Assembly (NCBI GenBank): GCA_002923315.1
Contig: BEHM01000002.1
Location: forward strand, 1-64,000
Reading direction: 5' to 3'
Source: a bacterium HR10
GTDB taxonomy: Bacteria > Acidobacteriota > Blastocatellia > HR10
DNA: 64,000 bases
Both the position numbers and the translations under genes were made by a program. The notes below the pieces were generated by a model. It had not been told where the DNA came from. It was given only the letters and a program-made list of their open reading frames with translations, and made no database searches. This document shows, one piece after another, positions 44,991 to 54,648 of this stretch (positions are counted from its first letter, which is position 1; each line of letters begins with the position of its first letter).

Positions 44991-45029
44991 GGGGGCCTCG
45001 GGCGCTCCGGGCGAGCGCGCGAGGCCCCC
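44991..45029 (+). other. Long hairpin in the nuoH-nuoJ gap, at the usual nuoI position
   Basis: GGGGGCCTCGGGCGCTC, loop CGGGC, GAGCGCGCGAGGCCCCC: 17-bp arms with a single G-G mismatch. No T-run follows, so it is not a standard terminator; the nuoJ ribosome site GGGAGGGGGG comes right after it. It may stabilise or process the message. Confidence 0.6.
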
Positions 45030-45042
45030 GTGGGAGGGGGGT

Positions 45043-45537
45043 ATGGAGCGCGCGCTCTTTCTGATCTTCGCGCTCACGGCCATTGTGGCCGCGTTCAATG
45101 TCGTGCTGCGGCGGCATCCGCTGCAGAGCGCCCTGGCGCTTCTGGTCGTGCTCGGGGCGCTCACCGGACTCTACATCTTGCTCGGCGCCTACTTCCTGGC
45201 CGTGATTCAGGTCGTGATCTACGCCGGCGCCATCCTCGTGCTCTTCCTCTTCGTCATCATGCTGCTCAATCTTCGAGCGGAGGAAGCGCGGCTGGAGCGC
45301 CGTCCGCTCTTGCGATGGCTCGCCATTCCTTTCGCCGCGCTCCTCGGCGTGGAGATCATCTCTCTGGTGCGCCTCTTTGAGGAGAACCCCATTCCTTCGG
45401 GCACGAGCGTCGGCGTGACTGAATCCATCGGGCGCGAGCTGTTCACGACGTATCTGCTGCCGTTCGAGCTCACCTCGATCCTGATCCTCATCGCCCTGTT
45501 GGGCGCGGTCGTCTTGGCGCGAAGGGAGGGACGATGA
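45043..45537 (+). CDS. nuoJ: NADH-quinone oxidoreductase subunit J
   Basis: 164 residues with five helices. The start is the ATG at 45043 after GGGAGGGGGG; the ORF-track version reads through the hairpin. Helices include ALFLIFALTAIVAAFNVVL, ALALLVVLGALTGLYILL and YFLAVIQVVIYAGAILVLFLFVIMLL, the last carrying the pi-bulge region conserved in NuoJ. The stop overlaps nuoK as ATGA. Confidence 0.95.
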   Translation: MERALFLIFALTAIVAAFNVVLRRHPLQSALALLVVLGALTGLYILLGAYFLAVIQVVIYAGAILVLFLFVIMLLNLRAEEARLERRPLLRWLAIPFAALLGVEIISLVRLFEENPIPSGTSVGVTESIGRELFTTYLLPFELTSILILIALLGAVVLARREGR

Positions 45538-45842
45538 CGACGATTCCCATCTCCTGGTATCTGGCGGTCGCGGCCGTGCTCTTCACGATCGGCACGGTCA
45601 CGGTCTTCGTCAAGCGGAATGCGATCGTGATGCTGCTGGGGATCGAGCTGATGTTGAACGCGGCCAATCTCACGCTGGTCACCTTCTCCAGTTACTTCCG
45701 CGAGCTGGCGGGGCAGATCATGGTCTTCTTCGTCATGGTCGTGGCGGCGGCCGAGGCCGCTGTGGGATTGGCCATTGTCGTGTTGCTCTTCCGGCATCGC
45801 GAGACGTTGAACGTGGATGAGGCGCAGTTGTTGAAGCTCTGA
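45534..45842 (+). CDS. nuoK: NADH-quinone oxidoreductase subunit K
   Basis: 102 residues with three helices. The two buried glutamates of the proton path are in GIELMLNAANLTLV and VVAAAEAAVGLAIVV. Length and motifs are standard. It is coupled to nuoJ by a four-base overlap. Confidence 0.96.
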   Translation: MTTIPISWYLAVAAVLFTIGTVTVFVKRNAIVMLLGIELMLNAANLTLVTFSSYFRELAGQIMVFFVMVVAAAEAAVGLAIVVLLFRHRETLNVDEAQLLKL

Positions 45843-45862
45843 CGCGCAGGAGGGGAGGGGGG

Positions 45863-47842
45863 ATGCTGAAAGCGCTCGTCATGATCCCGCTCATCTCCGC
45901 AGGGATCATCGGGATCTTCGGTCGGCGGTGGAGCGAGCGGCTCATCGCTGTGATGGGCTGTGGCTCGGTGGGCCTCTCCCTGCTTCTGGCCGTCCGCGTG
46001 TTCTTCGTCGAGCTGTGGGCGCGACCACCAGAGCAGCGCCTGATCCTGGAACCGTTCTTCTCGTGGATCGAGTCGGGGCCGCTGCGCGTGGAGTGGGGAT
46101 TTCAACTGGACGCGCTCTCGGGCGTCTATATCCTCTTTGTCACGTTCGTCGGCTTTTGGATCCACGTCTTCGCCGTCGGCTACATGCGGGGGGATCCCGG
46201 CTACGCGCGCTTCTTCGCCTACATGAACCTCTTCATGTTCATGATGCTCGTGCTCGTGCTGGCCGATAATTTCCTGGTCATGTTCATCGGATGGGAAGGG
46301 GTTGGGCTGTGCTCGTATCTGCTCATCGGGCACTACTTCGATCGTGCGGATGCGGCGCGCGCGGCGAAGAAGGCGTTCATCGTGAACCGCATCGGGGATT
46401 TCGGCTTCGCTCTGGGCATGATCCTGATCTTCGCCACGTTTGGGACCTTGCGGTTCCCGGAGGTCATGGGAGCTATCGCCGCTCGATTCCCCGAGCCGGA
46501 GGCGTTGGGTGAGGTGGGGATCGTGACGGCGATCGCGCTGCTCTTGTTCGTGGGAGCCACGGGGAAGAGCGCGCAGATCCCCCTCTACGTCTGGTTGCCG
46601 GACGCGATGGCGGGGCCGACGCCGGTCTCCGCCCTCATCCACGCGGCGACGATGGTGACCGCGGGAGTGTACATGATCGCGCGCTGCAGCGAACTCTATG
46701 CGCGATCCCTCACGGCGCTCTCTGTCATCGCGGTCGTGGGGGCGCTGACGGCCTTCTTGGCGGCGACCATCGGTCTGGCGCAGTGGAACATCAAGAAGGT
46801 GCTCGCGTATTCGACGATCTCGCAGTTGGGATACATGTTCCTGGCCTGCGGGGTCGGCGCGTTCTCGGCCGCGATCTTTCACGTCGTCACGCATGCGTTC
46901 TTCAAGGCCGTGCTCTTCCTCGGCGCGGGGTCGGTCATCATCGCGCTCCATCATGAGGAGGATATGCGGCGGATGGGGGGGCTGAAGCGGTACATGCCCC
47001 TCACCTATGGGGCGGTGCTCTGCGGATGGCTGGCGATCGCGGGTCTCCCCCCCTTCTCCGGATTCTTCAGCAAGGATGAGATCCTGTGGCGCGCGTGGGC
47101 GAGCCCGGTGCTTCCGGAACCCTGGGGGCATGTGCTGTGGGGGGTAGGATTCGTGACGGCGATCCTCACAGCCACGTACATGACTCGATGGATCGTGCTG
47201 ACGTTTGAGGGCCACGAGCGCTTCGCCCATTCTCCTGAGGGACACGGAGGGATCGCCGCGCCTCGCGAATCGCCGCGGGTGATGACGATCCCGCTCCTTG
47301 TGCTCGCCGCGCTCTCCATCGGTGGAGGATGGATGGGCATCTCCGAAGCGTATACGGGAGGGCGCCTGGCGAATTGGTTCGAGCAGTTCGTCGGACCGGC
47401 GCTGGCGCGCGCGCCGGTTCATCCCGATCGTCTCGCGGTCGTCGCGGATGAGCCGGGGCATGGATGGGAAGTGGGGCTCGCGGCCGTGACCGCGCTCGCC
47501 GTGCTCGTCGCGCTGCTGTGGGCGCGCCGCTTCTATCGGCGCGATCCCCTGCGCCCGGCGCCCTCTCTCTTGGAGAACAGGTACTACGTGGACGAGATCT
47601 ATGAGGGCCTCTTCGTCCGCCCCCTGGTGCGAGGCGCGACCGTGCTGCTCTGGAGATTCTTCGATGTGACGATCATTGATGGCATGGTGAATGGGGTGGC
47701 GGCCTTCGTCGCTGCGTGCGCGGCCGTCTTGCGGCGGCTGCAAACGGGGTTGGTGCGCAGCTACGTCGTCATGTTCGTCATTGGCGCGCTCATCGTGCTC
47801 GGGTATTTCATCTTCATCGGAGATCGGATCCCGGCTCGGTAG
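45863..47842 (+). CDS. nuoL: NADH-quinone oxidoreductase subunit L
   Basis: 659 residues, the distal antiporter-like proton pump subunit with the long lateral helix at the C-terminus. Recognisable segments are MFIGWEGVGLCSYLLIGHYF, RIGDFGFALGMILIF, KSAQIPLYVWLPDAMAGPTPVSALIHAATMVTAG and the broken helix lysine region TIGLAQWNIKKVLAYSTISQLGYM. GGAGGGGGG precedes the ATG. Confidence 0.97.
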   Translation: MLKALVMIPLISAGIIGIFGRRWSERLIAVMGCGSVGLSLLLAVRVFFVELWARPPEQRLILEPFFSWIESGPLRVEWGFQLDALSGVYILFVTFVGFWIHVFAVGYMRGDPGYARFFAYMNLFMFMMLVLVLADNFLVMFIGWEGVGLCSYLLIGHYFDRADAARAAKKAFIVNRIGDFGFALGMILIFATFGTLRFPEVMGAIAARFPEPEALGEVGIVTAIALLLFVGATGKSAQIPLYVWLPDAMAGPTPVSALIHAATMVTAGVYMIARCSELYARSLTALSVIAVVGALTAFLAATIGLAQWNIKKVLAYSTISQLGYMFLACGVGAFSAAIFHVVTHAFFKAVLFLGAGSVIIALHHEEDMRRMGGLKRYMPLTYGAVLCGWLAIAGLPPFSGFFSKDEILWRAWASPVLPEPWGHVLWGVGFVTAILTATYMTRWIVLTFEGHERFAHSPEGHGGIAAPRESPRVMTIPLLVLAALSIGGGWMGISEAYTGGRLANWFEQFVGPALARAPVHPDRLAVVADEPGHGWEVGLAAVTALAVLVALLWARRFYRRDPLRPAPSLLENRYYVDEIYEGLFVRPLVRGATVLLWRFFDVTIIDGMVNGVAAFVAACAAVLRRLQTGLVRSYVVMFVIGALIVLGYFIFIGDRIPAR

Positions 47843-47853
47843 GGGGGTATCAG

Positions 47854-49452
47854 ATGGGGGAGCATCTGCTGAGCTGGCTCACATTCGCACCGACGGCCGG
47901 CGCGCTGCTGCTCCTTGTGGCGCGCGTGCTCCTGGCCGCACGAGAGGAGGCGATTCGTCGCCTGGCCCTGGCGGTCTCCCTGGTTCCGCTGGGGCTCTGC
48001 GGATCCATGCTCGTGAAGTTCGATCCAGCGGCTTCCGGTCCGCAACTGGTCGAGCGCGCCCCCTGGATCAGATTCTTCGGCTTCAATGTGGACTATTTCG
48101 TGGGCGTGGACGGGGTGAGCCTGTGGCTCGTGGTCCTGAGTGCGCTGCTGGTGCCGGTCTCGATCCTGATCAGCTGGCGCGCCATCGAGCGGCATGTCCT
48201 GGAATTTCACGTCTTCCTCCTGCTTCTGGAGACGGGCGTGATCGGCGTCTTCGTCGCCCTGGACATGTTCCTCTTCTTCATCTTTTGGGAAGTCATGCTC
48301 GTGCCGATGTACTTCCTGATCGGCATCTGGGGATATGAGCGACGCATCTACGCTGCTGTCAAGTTCATCATCTATACGATGGTCGGATCGGCGCTCATGC
48401 TGGCGGCGATCATCAGCCTCTACTACCTGAACGGGGGGACGACGTTCGACATCCTGGCCATCACGGAGAACGTGCGCGCGGGGCGACTCGTTTGGGATGC
48501 GCAGACGGAGCGCTGGCTCTTCTGGGGCTTCGCGCTGGCGTTTCTGATCAAGGTGCCCCTCTTCCCCTTTCATACCTGGTTGCCGGACGCGCACGTGGAA
48601 GCGCCGACGGCCGGATCGGTGATCCTGGCGGGCATCCTCTTGAAGATGGGGGGGTATGGATTGCTGCGGTTCAATCTCCCGCTCTTCCCGCGGGCGACGG
48701 AGGAATTCGCCGGGGTGCTGGGCGCGCTCGCCGTCATCAGCATCATCTATGGCGCGCTCGTCTCCCTGGTGCAGCCCGATCTGAAGAAGCTGATCGCGTA
48801 CTCGTCGGTCAGCCATATGGGCTTTGTCGTGCTCGGCATCATGGCGCGGACGGAGATGGGGATGCAGGGCGCGATCTTCCAGATGCTCAGTCACGGGATC
48901 GCGACCAGCGCGCTCTTCATGATCGCGGGGATTCTCTCGGAGCGGCGCCACACGCGGCTGATCGCGGAGTTCGGGGGATTGGCCCATCCGATGCCCGTCT
49001 TCTCGGCGCTCTTTGGGATTCTCGCCCTGGCCTCGGCGGCGCTGCCGACGTTGAGTGGATTCGTGGGCGAATTCCTCGTGCTCGTGGGCACGTATACGTC
49101 CGAACTGGCGCAGGGGCGCGTATACACGGTCCTGGCGGCGACGGCGATGATCCTTTCGGCCGCGTACATGCTCTGGACGCTGGAGCGCGTCCTCTTTGGG
49201 GAGATCACGCGCGAGGAGAATCGGCAGCTGCCCGATGTGAACGCGCGGGAGCGGCTCGCGCTTGTTCCCATGGCCGCGCTCGTGATCCTGATGGGCGTGC
49301 TGCCGAATCCGATCTTGCGGCGCACGGATCACGCGGTCCTGGAGCTGCAGCGCGCGGCTTCGCGGACCATCCTGGTGCAGCGGGCGCATCCGGCTCCGCC
49401 GGATCGAGGGCGCCTCGCGCCTCCGGGAGCCGAAGTCCTCGAGCGGAGGTGA
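47854..49452 (+). CDS. nuoM: NADH-quinone oxidoreductase subunit M
   Basis: 532 residues, the middle antiporter-like pump subunit. The start is the ATG at 47854 after TAGGGGGG; the ORF-track start lies inside nuoL. Signatures are FFIFWEVMLVPMYFLIGIWG, KVPLFPFHTWLPDAHVEAPTAGSVILAGILLKMGGYG and LVQPDLKKLIAYSSVSHMGFV. The C-terminal tail after LERVLFGE is normal, with an extra Pro/Arg-rich end (HPAPPDRGRLAPPG). Confidence 0.97.
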   Translation: MGEHLLSWLTFAPTAGALLLLVARVLLAAREEAIRRLALAVSLVPLGLCGSMLVKFDPAASGPQLVERAPWIRFFGFNVDYFVGVDGVSLWLVVLSALLVPVSILISWRAIERHVLEFHVFLLLLETGVIGVFVALDMFLFFIFWEVMLVPMYFLIGIWGYERRIYAAVKFIIYTMVGSALMLAAIISLYYLNGGTTFDILAITENVRAGRLVWDAQTERWLFWGFALAFLIKVPLFPFHTWLPDAHVEAPTAGSVILAGILLKMGGYGLLRFNLPLFPRATEEFAGVLGALAVISIIYGALVSLVQPDLKKLIAYSSVSHMGFVVLGIMARTEMGMQGAIFQMLSHGIATSALFMIAGILSERRHTRLIAEFGGLAHPMPVFSALFGILALASAALPTLSGFVGEFLVLVGTYTSELAQGRVYTVLAATAMILSAAYMLWTLERVLFGEITREENRQLPDVNARERLALVPMAALVILMGVLPNPILRRTDHAVLELQRAASRTILVQRAHPAPPDRGRLAPPGAEVLERR

Positions 49453-49455
49453 CCG

Positions 49456-50937
49456 ATGGAGTGGCTGGGGATCAGCTATCGCGCTATTGGGCCGGAACTG
49501 GTGCTGGCGGTGACGGGTGTGCTCGTCATGCTGCTGGAGGCGTTCTCTCCGGGGAAGAAGAGGCGAGACGGGATCCTCGCGGCCGCGGGCACGATCCTGG
49601 CCGGGGTCGTGGCGCTCACTCTCTGGGACGAGGGGCCGCGGTTGGCCTTCTCGCGGATGATCATCGTGGATGGCTTTCGGGTCTTCTTCACGCTGGTCAT
49701 TCTGCTCGGCACGCTGTTGACCATTTTCATCTCCTGGACGTTCCTGGACGAGGAGCGCATCCCGCCGGGCGAGTATTTCGCCCTGCTCTTGTTCGGGGCG
49801 GTGGGGATGACGCTGCTGGTGGCCAGCAATGATCTGGTGATGGTCTTCCTGGCGCTGGAGACGATCACGATCGCCACCTACGTCCTGGCGGGGTATCGGC
49901 GGGAGGATCTCCGCTCGATGGAATCGGCGCTGAAGTATTTCATCCTCGGGGCGTTCTCCTCGGCGTTCCTGGTCTATGGGATCGCTCTGGTGTACGGCGC
50001 GACGCGCACGACGAATCTCGCGGAGATGGCGCGTCTGGTGAGCGGGTCGCTCGGGCGCGCGGAAGTCGTCCTGTTGATGGCCGGGGTGGCGATGTTGCTG
50101 ATCGGCTTCGGATTCAAGGTGGCGACGGTGCCGTTCCATGTGTGGACGCCCGATGTCTACGAAGGCGCGCCGACGCCGGTGACGGCCTTTCTCTCGACGG
50201 CGCCGAAGGCGGCAGGATTCGCCGCCTTCCTGCGGGTCTTCTCCCTCACGTTCGCGCCCCTGGGGATCGAGAGCGTCGCCGATCAGCTCGCTGCGCATTG
50301 GGTGGCAGTGGTCACGGCCATGTCCATTTTGAGCATGACCTTTGGGAATTTCATCGCCATCGCGCAGACGAACATCAAGCGAATGCTCGCCTATTCGTCC
50401 ATCGCGCATGCTGGATATGTCTTGATCGGCGTCCTGGCGCGCGATTGGGCGGCCGTGGCCTTCTACCTGCTCGTCTACACGATCATGAACCTCGGCTGTT
50501 TCGCGATCGTCGCGCTCTGGGCGCGTCGCGGGGATGAACGCGTGTTGATCGTCGATTATGCCGGATTGGGCTTCCGGCAGCCGATGTTGAGCTTCCCGTT
50601 GGCCATCTTTCTGGTGAGCCTGGCTGGATTCCCCGGCACGGCCGGCTTCATCGCCAAGTTCTGGCTCTTCAAATCGGCATGGGGCGCGGGCTTCCCCGAG
50701 CTGGTCCTCATCGGTGTCTTGAATACGGTCGTCTCCGTCTACTACTACCTCTACGTCGTGATCGTCATGTTCTTCCGCGAGCCGAGGGAGGAGGTGGCGC
50801 GCGTCCCCCTCTCGCGCGCGTTCGTGGCGACGCTTGTCGTGACCGTGGTCGGCGTCTTCTACCTGGGGCTTCTGCCCACGCGCGTCTTCGCCATCCTGAA
50901 CGCCGCTCAGAGTCTGCTGGCGGTCGGCATGCGCTGA
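49456..50937 (+). CDS. nuoN: NADH-quinone oxidoreductase subunit N
   Basis: 493 residues with about fourteen helices, the last antiporter-like subunit and the last gene of the operon. Signatures are MVFLALETITIATYVLAGYRRED, LLIGFGFKVATVPFHVWTPDVYEGAPTPVTAFLSTAPKAAGF and AIAQTNIKRMLAYSSIAHAGYVLIG. It begins three bases after nuoM. Confidence 0.97.
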   Translation: MEWLGISYRAIGPELVLAVTGVLVMLLEAFSPGKKRRDGILAAAGTILAGVVALTLWDEGPRLAFSRMIIVDGFRVFFTLVILLGTLLTIFISWTFLDEERIPPGEYFALLLFGAVGMTLLVASNDLVMVFLALETITIATYVLAGYRREDLRSMESALKYFILGAFSSAFLVYGIALVYGATRTTNLAEMARLVSGSLGRAEVVLLMAGVAMLLIGFGFKVATVPFHVWTPDVYEGAPTPVTAFLSTAPKAAGFAAFLRVFSLTFAPLGIESVADQLAAHWVAVVTAMSILSMTFGNFIAIAQTNIKRMLAYSSIAHAGYVLIGVLARDWAAVAFYLLVYTIMNLGCFAIVALWARRGDERVLIVDYAGLGFRQPMLSFPLAIFLVSLAGFPGTAGFIAKFWLFKSAWGAGFPELVLIGVLNTVVSVYYYLYVVIVMFFREPREEVARVPLSRAFVATLVVTVVGVFYLGLLPTRVFAILNAAQSLLAVGMR

Positions 50938-51052
50938 AGGGGCCAGTCCCCGCGGCCGTCGTCGCAGTGGAAGCCCAGAGGTCCTTGTGATAGACTCTCG
51001 GCCCGAAGGGGCCCGGATCAGAGAGCAGCCAGAGGGGCGAGGAGGAGAGCGC

Positions 51053-52408
51053 ATGAGCGGACGGGGAATTCTCGCTGGAATCGTGATGGTCGCGCTCGCG
51101 ACGGTCGCGAGGGCGCAATCCTCACTTGTGCCACCACCGCTTCGGTTTCAGGTGACGACGCTCAAGAACGGACTGCGTGTCATCACGCATGAGGATCATT
51201 CGGCGCCGGTCATCAACCTGCAGGTGTGGTATCACGTGGGCTCGAAGGACGAGCGGCCCGGGCGAACGGGGTTCGCGCACCTGTTCGAGCATTTGATGTT
51301 CAAGGGCTCGAAGAACGTCGCTCCCGAGGAACACACGGAGCTGATCAAGAGCATCGGCGGGGTGGATAATGCCTACACGACCGAGGACGTGACCGTCTAC
51401 TGGCAGACCTTTCCGAGCAACTATCTGGAGATGGTCCTCTGGCTCGAGGCGGATCGCATGGCCTCGCTGGCCATCACCGAGGAGAACTTCCGATCCGAGC
51501 GGGAGGTCGTCAAGGAGGAGCGGCGCCTGCGCGTCGAGAATCCGCCCTATGGGCGCGTCCTCGAGGTGCTCTACGCGAATGCCTTCGAGGTGCATCCGTA
51601 TCGGCACATCGTCATCGGGAGCATGGACGATCTGAATGCGGCGACGGTCGAGGATGTGCGCGAGTTCTTCCAGACGTACTACGTCCCCAATAACGCGACG
51701 CTCGTGATCGTCGGGGATTTCGACACGCGCCAGGCGCTGGCGTGGGTGGAGAAGTATTTCGGGAACATTCCGCGCGGGACGCGCCCGATCCCGCGCGTGA
51801 CGGTGAAGGAGCCTCCCAAGACGCGCGAGAAGCGCCTCATCGAACGGATGAACGTGCCGCTGCCGGCGCTGCTGGCGGGGTATTATATCCCCGAGGATGG
51901 GCATCCCGATGCGTATCCGTTGAAGATCATCTCGCGCATTCTCTCGGTCGGTCAGAGTTCGCGCCTCTATCGCAAGCTGGTCTACGAGCTGCGCCTGGCG
52001 GCCGCAGCGTTCGGGGCTGGGAACTTCACCGAGCATCCGAATCTTTTCTTCGCCGGGGCCATCCTGAATCCCGGGCATACGCCGGAAGCCGCCGAGAAGG
52101 CTATTGTCGAAGAGCTGGAGCGATTGAAGCGGGAGCTTGTGCCCGCGCGCGAGTTGGAGAAGGCGAAGAATCAGATGATCGCGGAGATCCTCTTCGCTCG
52201 TCAATCGAACCAGGGGAAGGCGGATGCTCTGGGGCGGGCGGCTGTTCTTGGGAAGGACCCGGCGCGCGTCAATACGGAAGTCGAGCGCATCTTGGCTGTG
52301 ACGCCGGAGGAGATTCAGCGCGTGGCGCGACGATATTTCACCGAGACCAATCGGATCGTGCTCACCATTCTCCCGCAGCAACTGGAGGAGAAGCGCCCTG
52401 GGCCGTGA
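51053..52408 (+). CDS. Exported M16-family zinc peptidase (catalytic subunit)
   Basis: 451 residues from the ATG at 51053 after GAGGAGAGCGC. The signal peptide is GILAGIVMVALATVARA. The inverted zinc motif HxxEH appears as FAHLFEHLMF, with the downstream Glu in REVVKEERRLR. The C-terminal half is the second, inactive M16 domain (ARELEKAKNQMIAEILF). The length fits the M16B class that works as a dimer of two ~450-residue units. It is followed by a second M16-family gene whose product lacks the zinc motif, so the two probably form one periplasmic protease. Confidence 0.93.
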   Translation: MSGRGILAGIVMVALATVARAQSSLVPPPLRFQVTTLKNGLRVITHEDHSAPVINLQVWYHVGSKDERPGRTGFAHLFEHLMFKGSKNVAPEEHTELIKSIGGVDNAYTTEDVTVYWQTFPSNYLEMVLWLEADRMASLAITEENFRSEREVVKEERRLRVENPPYGRVLEVLYANAFEVHPYRHIVIGSMDDLNAATVEDVREFFQTYYVPNNATLVIVGDFDTRQALAWVEKYFGNIPRGTRPIPRVTVKEPPKTREKRLIERMNVPLPALLAGYYIPEDGHPDAYPLKIISRILSVGQSSRLYRKLVYELRLAAAAFGAGNFTEHPNLFFAGAILNPGHTPEAAEKAIVEELERLKRELVPARELEKAKNQMIAEILFARQSNQGKADALGRAAVLGKDPARVNTEVERILAVTPEEIQRVARRYFTETNRIVLTILPQQLEEKRPGP

Positions 52409-52445
52409 TCGAAGCGCGATCCGCACGCCGTGAAGGGGGATGACG

Positions 52446-54593
52446 ATGACGCGACAGGTCATGTCAGGAGGTCTTCTTCTCCTCATCCTGCTGGGCCTCG
52501 CTGGGGGATCAGGGTTCGGGCAGAAGCCGACGCTGCCTCCCCCGCAGCCTCCTCGGCCCTTTCGATTCCCAGAATTCGCGTCGCGGACGCTGCCCAATGG
52601 GTTGCAGGTCGTCGTCATCGAGCATCGAGAGCAGCCTGTTGTCAGCTTACGTCTCTTGGTGCGAGCGGGAACCGAGCAGGATCCGCCCGATCGTCCGGGA
52701 TTGGCCTCGTTGACGGCGGCCCTTTTGGATCAGGGGACGAAGACGCGAAGCGCCATGGAGATCGCCGAGACCATTGAGGCCGTCGGGGGGCAGATCAGCA
52801 CGGGGGCCTCGTGGCATCACTCGTTCGCGGTCATCTCCGTGCTCAAGCCAGCTGTGGATGTGGCGTTTGAGATCCTCGCCGACATCGTGCGAAACCCGGC
52901 GTTCAAAGAGGAAGAGATCGAGCGGCAGCGGCAACAACTCCTCTCCAGCTTGCGCGTTCAAATGAACGACCCGGGATATTTGGCGTCGGCGGCGATCGAG
53001 CGCGCTATCTTCGGCGGGCATCCGTATGGGCATCCGCCGGAGGGGACGTTGGATTCGATCCCGCGCTTGAAGCGCGACGATCTGGTTGCCTTTCATCAGG
53101 CCGTATATCACCCGAATAATGCCCTCCTCGCCATCGCCGGGGACATCGCGGTCGCCGAGGCGTTCGCGAAGGCGGAGAAATATTTCGGCGATTGGCCTCG
53201 AGGGGAAGTCCGAGCCGCGGCCATTCCGCCTCCGGCGCCGACGCGCGGACGGAAGCTGATCGTTATTGACAAGCCCGATGCCGTGCAGACGGAGATCCGA
53301 CTCGGTCGCGTAGGGATCGCGCGGCGTGATCCTGAGTATTTCGCCCTTCAGGTGCTCAACGCCATCTTGGCGAGCGCTTCTGGGAGTCGCCTCTGGGATG
53401 TCTTGCGGCGAGAGCGCGGTCTGACCTACGGTGTGAGCGGTCGTCTCGAGGCGCGGCAGCAGCCGGGCAGCATGACTATCTCCACATTCACGCGCACGGA
53501 GACAACGCGCGAGACGCTTGAGCTGGTCCTCCGAGAGTTGGAGCGCATCTCGCGGGAGCGCGTCCGGGAAGAAGAGCTGCAGAAGGCGAAGAGCTTTCTG
53601 GCGGGTGTTTTTCAATTGCGCCTGGAGACGCCAGACGCTCTGGCCACGATTGTCCTGGATGCCCTCAATTATGGGTTCGACTACGCCTACCTGAACACCT
53701 ATCGGGATCGGATCCTCGCGGTGACGGCCGAGCAGGTGCAAGAGGTCGCGCGAAAGTATTATCGACCCGAGGATCTGGTCATTGTGCTCGTGGGGAACGC
53801 CAGCGCCTTCGAGCGCGAAGTCGCGTCCGTGGCGCCGCTGGAGCGGATCGCTTACACGGAGGTGGACCTCACGCGCCCGGATTTGAAGCGGGAGCGACCC
53901 GCGGCCGTGGCCGCGACGCCGGAAGCCATCGCGCGCGCTCGAGAGATTCTCGCGGCCGCGCTTCGAGCCGTCGGCGGTCGTGAGGTCGTGGCCAATATTC
54001 GGGATGTCACGATCGCCGGAGAAGCGACGGTCTCCACGCCCTTTGGGGAGTTCAAGGGTGAGCAGCGGATGGTCTTGCAAGCGCCCGATCGGTTGCGCGT
54101 GGAGGTGAAGCTGCCGCAGATGACGATCGTGCAGGTGCTCAGCGGCGAGTCCGGGTGGGTGGGCACGCCGATGGGGACGCAGGAAGTCCCCGCCCCGCTC
54201 CTGAAGGAGCTGCGCGCGACGCTCCGTCGGCAGTTCTTCCAACTCCTGCTGGCCGGAGAGCGCGAGGGCACCACGGTCTCCTATGTGGGGCGCGAGTCGG
54301 TGGAGGGGAAGCCCGTCGAAGTCCTCCAATATCAGGAGGGCGAGCACGTCTTTCGACTCTATGTGGAAGAGGGCTCGCATCTGCCGCTGAAACTCAGCTA
54401 CCAAGGGACCGACCCCTTCTCCGGAGCGAGAACGGAGTTCGAGGAGATGTACGCCGACTATCGCGAGGTCTCCGGTGTGAAATATCCCTTCCGCACAGTG
54501 ACGCGGCAGGCGGGGAAGCTCTTCTCGGAATTCGTCGTGAAGGAGATGAAGATCAATGCCGGAGTGGCCGAGGAATGGTTCAAGAGGCCGTGA
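52446..54593 (+). CDS. M16-family non-catalytic partner fused to a LolA-like C-terminal domain
   Basis: About 715 residues with a signal peptide (GGLLLLILLGLAGGSGFGQ). Two M16-like domains span about 40-480; at the zinc site the sequence is LASLTAALLDQGT instead of HxxEH, so it cannot bind zinc there. The R/Y pair in the second domain (ASGSRLWDVLRRERGLTYGVSG), which contributes to the partner's active site in heterodimers, is kept. From about 490 on comes an extra ~220-residue beta-rich domain (VANIRDVTIAGEATVSTPFGEF...YPFRTVTRQAGK) resembling LolA-like lipoprotein-carrier folds. Start chosen at the second ATG (52446), spaced better from AAGGGGG. Confidence 0.88.
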   Translation: MTRQVMSGGLLLLILLGLAGGSGFGQKPTLPPPQPPRPFRFPEFASRTLPNGLQVVVIEHREQPVVSLRLLVRAGTEQDPPDRPGLASLTAALLDQGTKTRSAMEIAETIEAVGGQISTGASWHHSFAVISVLKPAVDVAFEILADIVRNPAFKEEEIERQRQQLLSSLRVQMNDPGYLASAAIERAIFGGHPYGHPPEGTLDSIPRLKRDDLVAFHQAVYHPNNALLAIAGDIAVAEAFAKAEKYFGDWPRGEVRAAAIPPPAPTRGRKLIVIDKPDAVQTEIRLGRVGIARRDPEYFALQVLNAILASASGSRLWDVLRRERGLTYGVSGRLEARQQPGSMTISTFTRTETTRETLELVLRELERISRERVREEELQKAKSFLAGVFQLRLETPDALATIVLDALNYGFDYAYLNTYRDRILAVTAEQVQEVARKYYRPEDLVIVLVGNASAFEREVASVAPLERIAYTEVDLTRPDLKRERPAAVAATPEAIARAREILAAALRAVGGREVVANIRDVTIAGEATVSTPFGEFKGEQRMVLQAPDRLRVEVKLPQMTIVQVLSGESGWVGTPMGTQEVPAPLLKELRATLRRQFFQLLLAGEREGTTVSYVGRESVEGKPVEVLQYQEGEHVFRLYVEEGSHLPLKLSYQGTDPFSGARTEFEEMYADYREVSGVKYPFRTVTRQAGKLFSEFVVKEMKINAGVAEEWFKRP

Positions 54594-54648
54594 GGAGAGA
54601 TCATCCCGGCGCCAGGCGCTCATCTTCGGGCTTGAGGAGGCGGTCAGC

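Noticed and set aside
44991-45029. nuoH-nuoJ hairpin as a transcription terminator
   Set aside because: No U-tract follows and essential complex I genes lie downstream; listed as a structural element instead.
47761-51054. 1097-codon minus-strand ORF opposite nuoM-nuoN
   Set aside because: Long antisense frames are expected in GC-rich coding DNA. The translation is dominated by Arg, His, Asp and Glu with no domain, while nuoM and nuoN are unambiguous.
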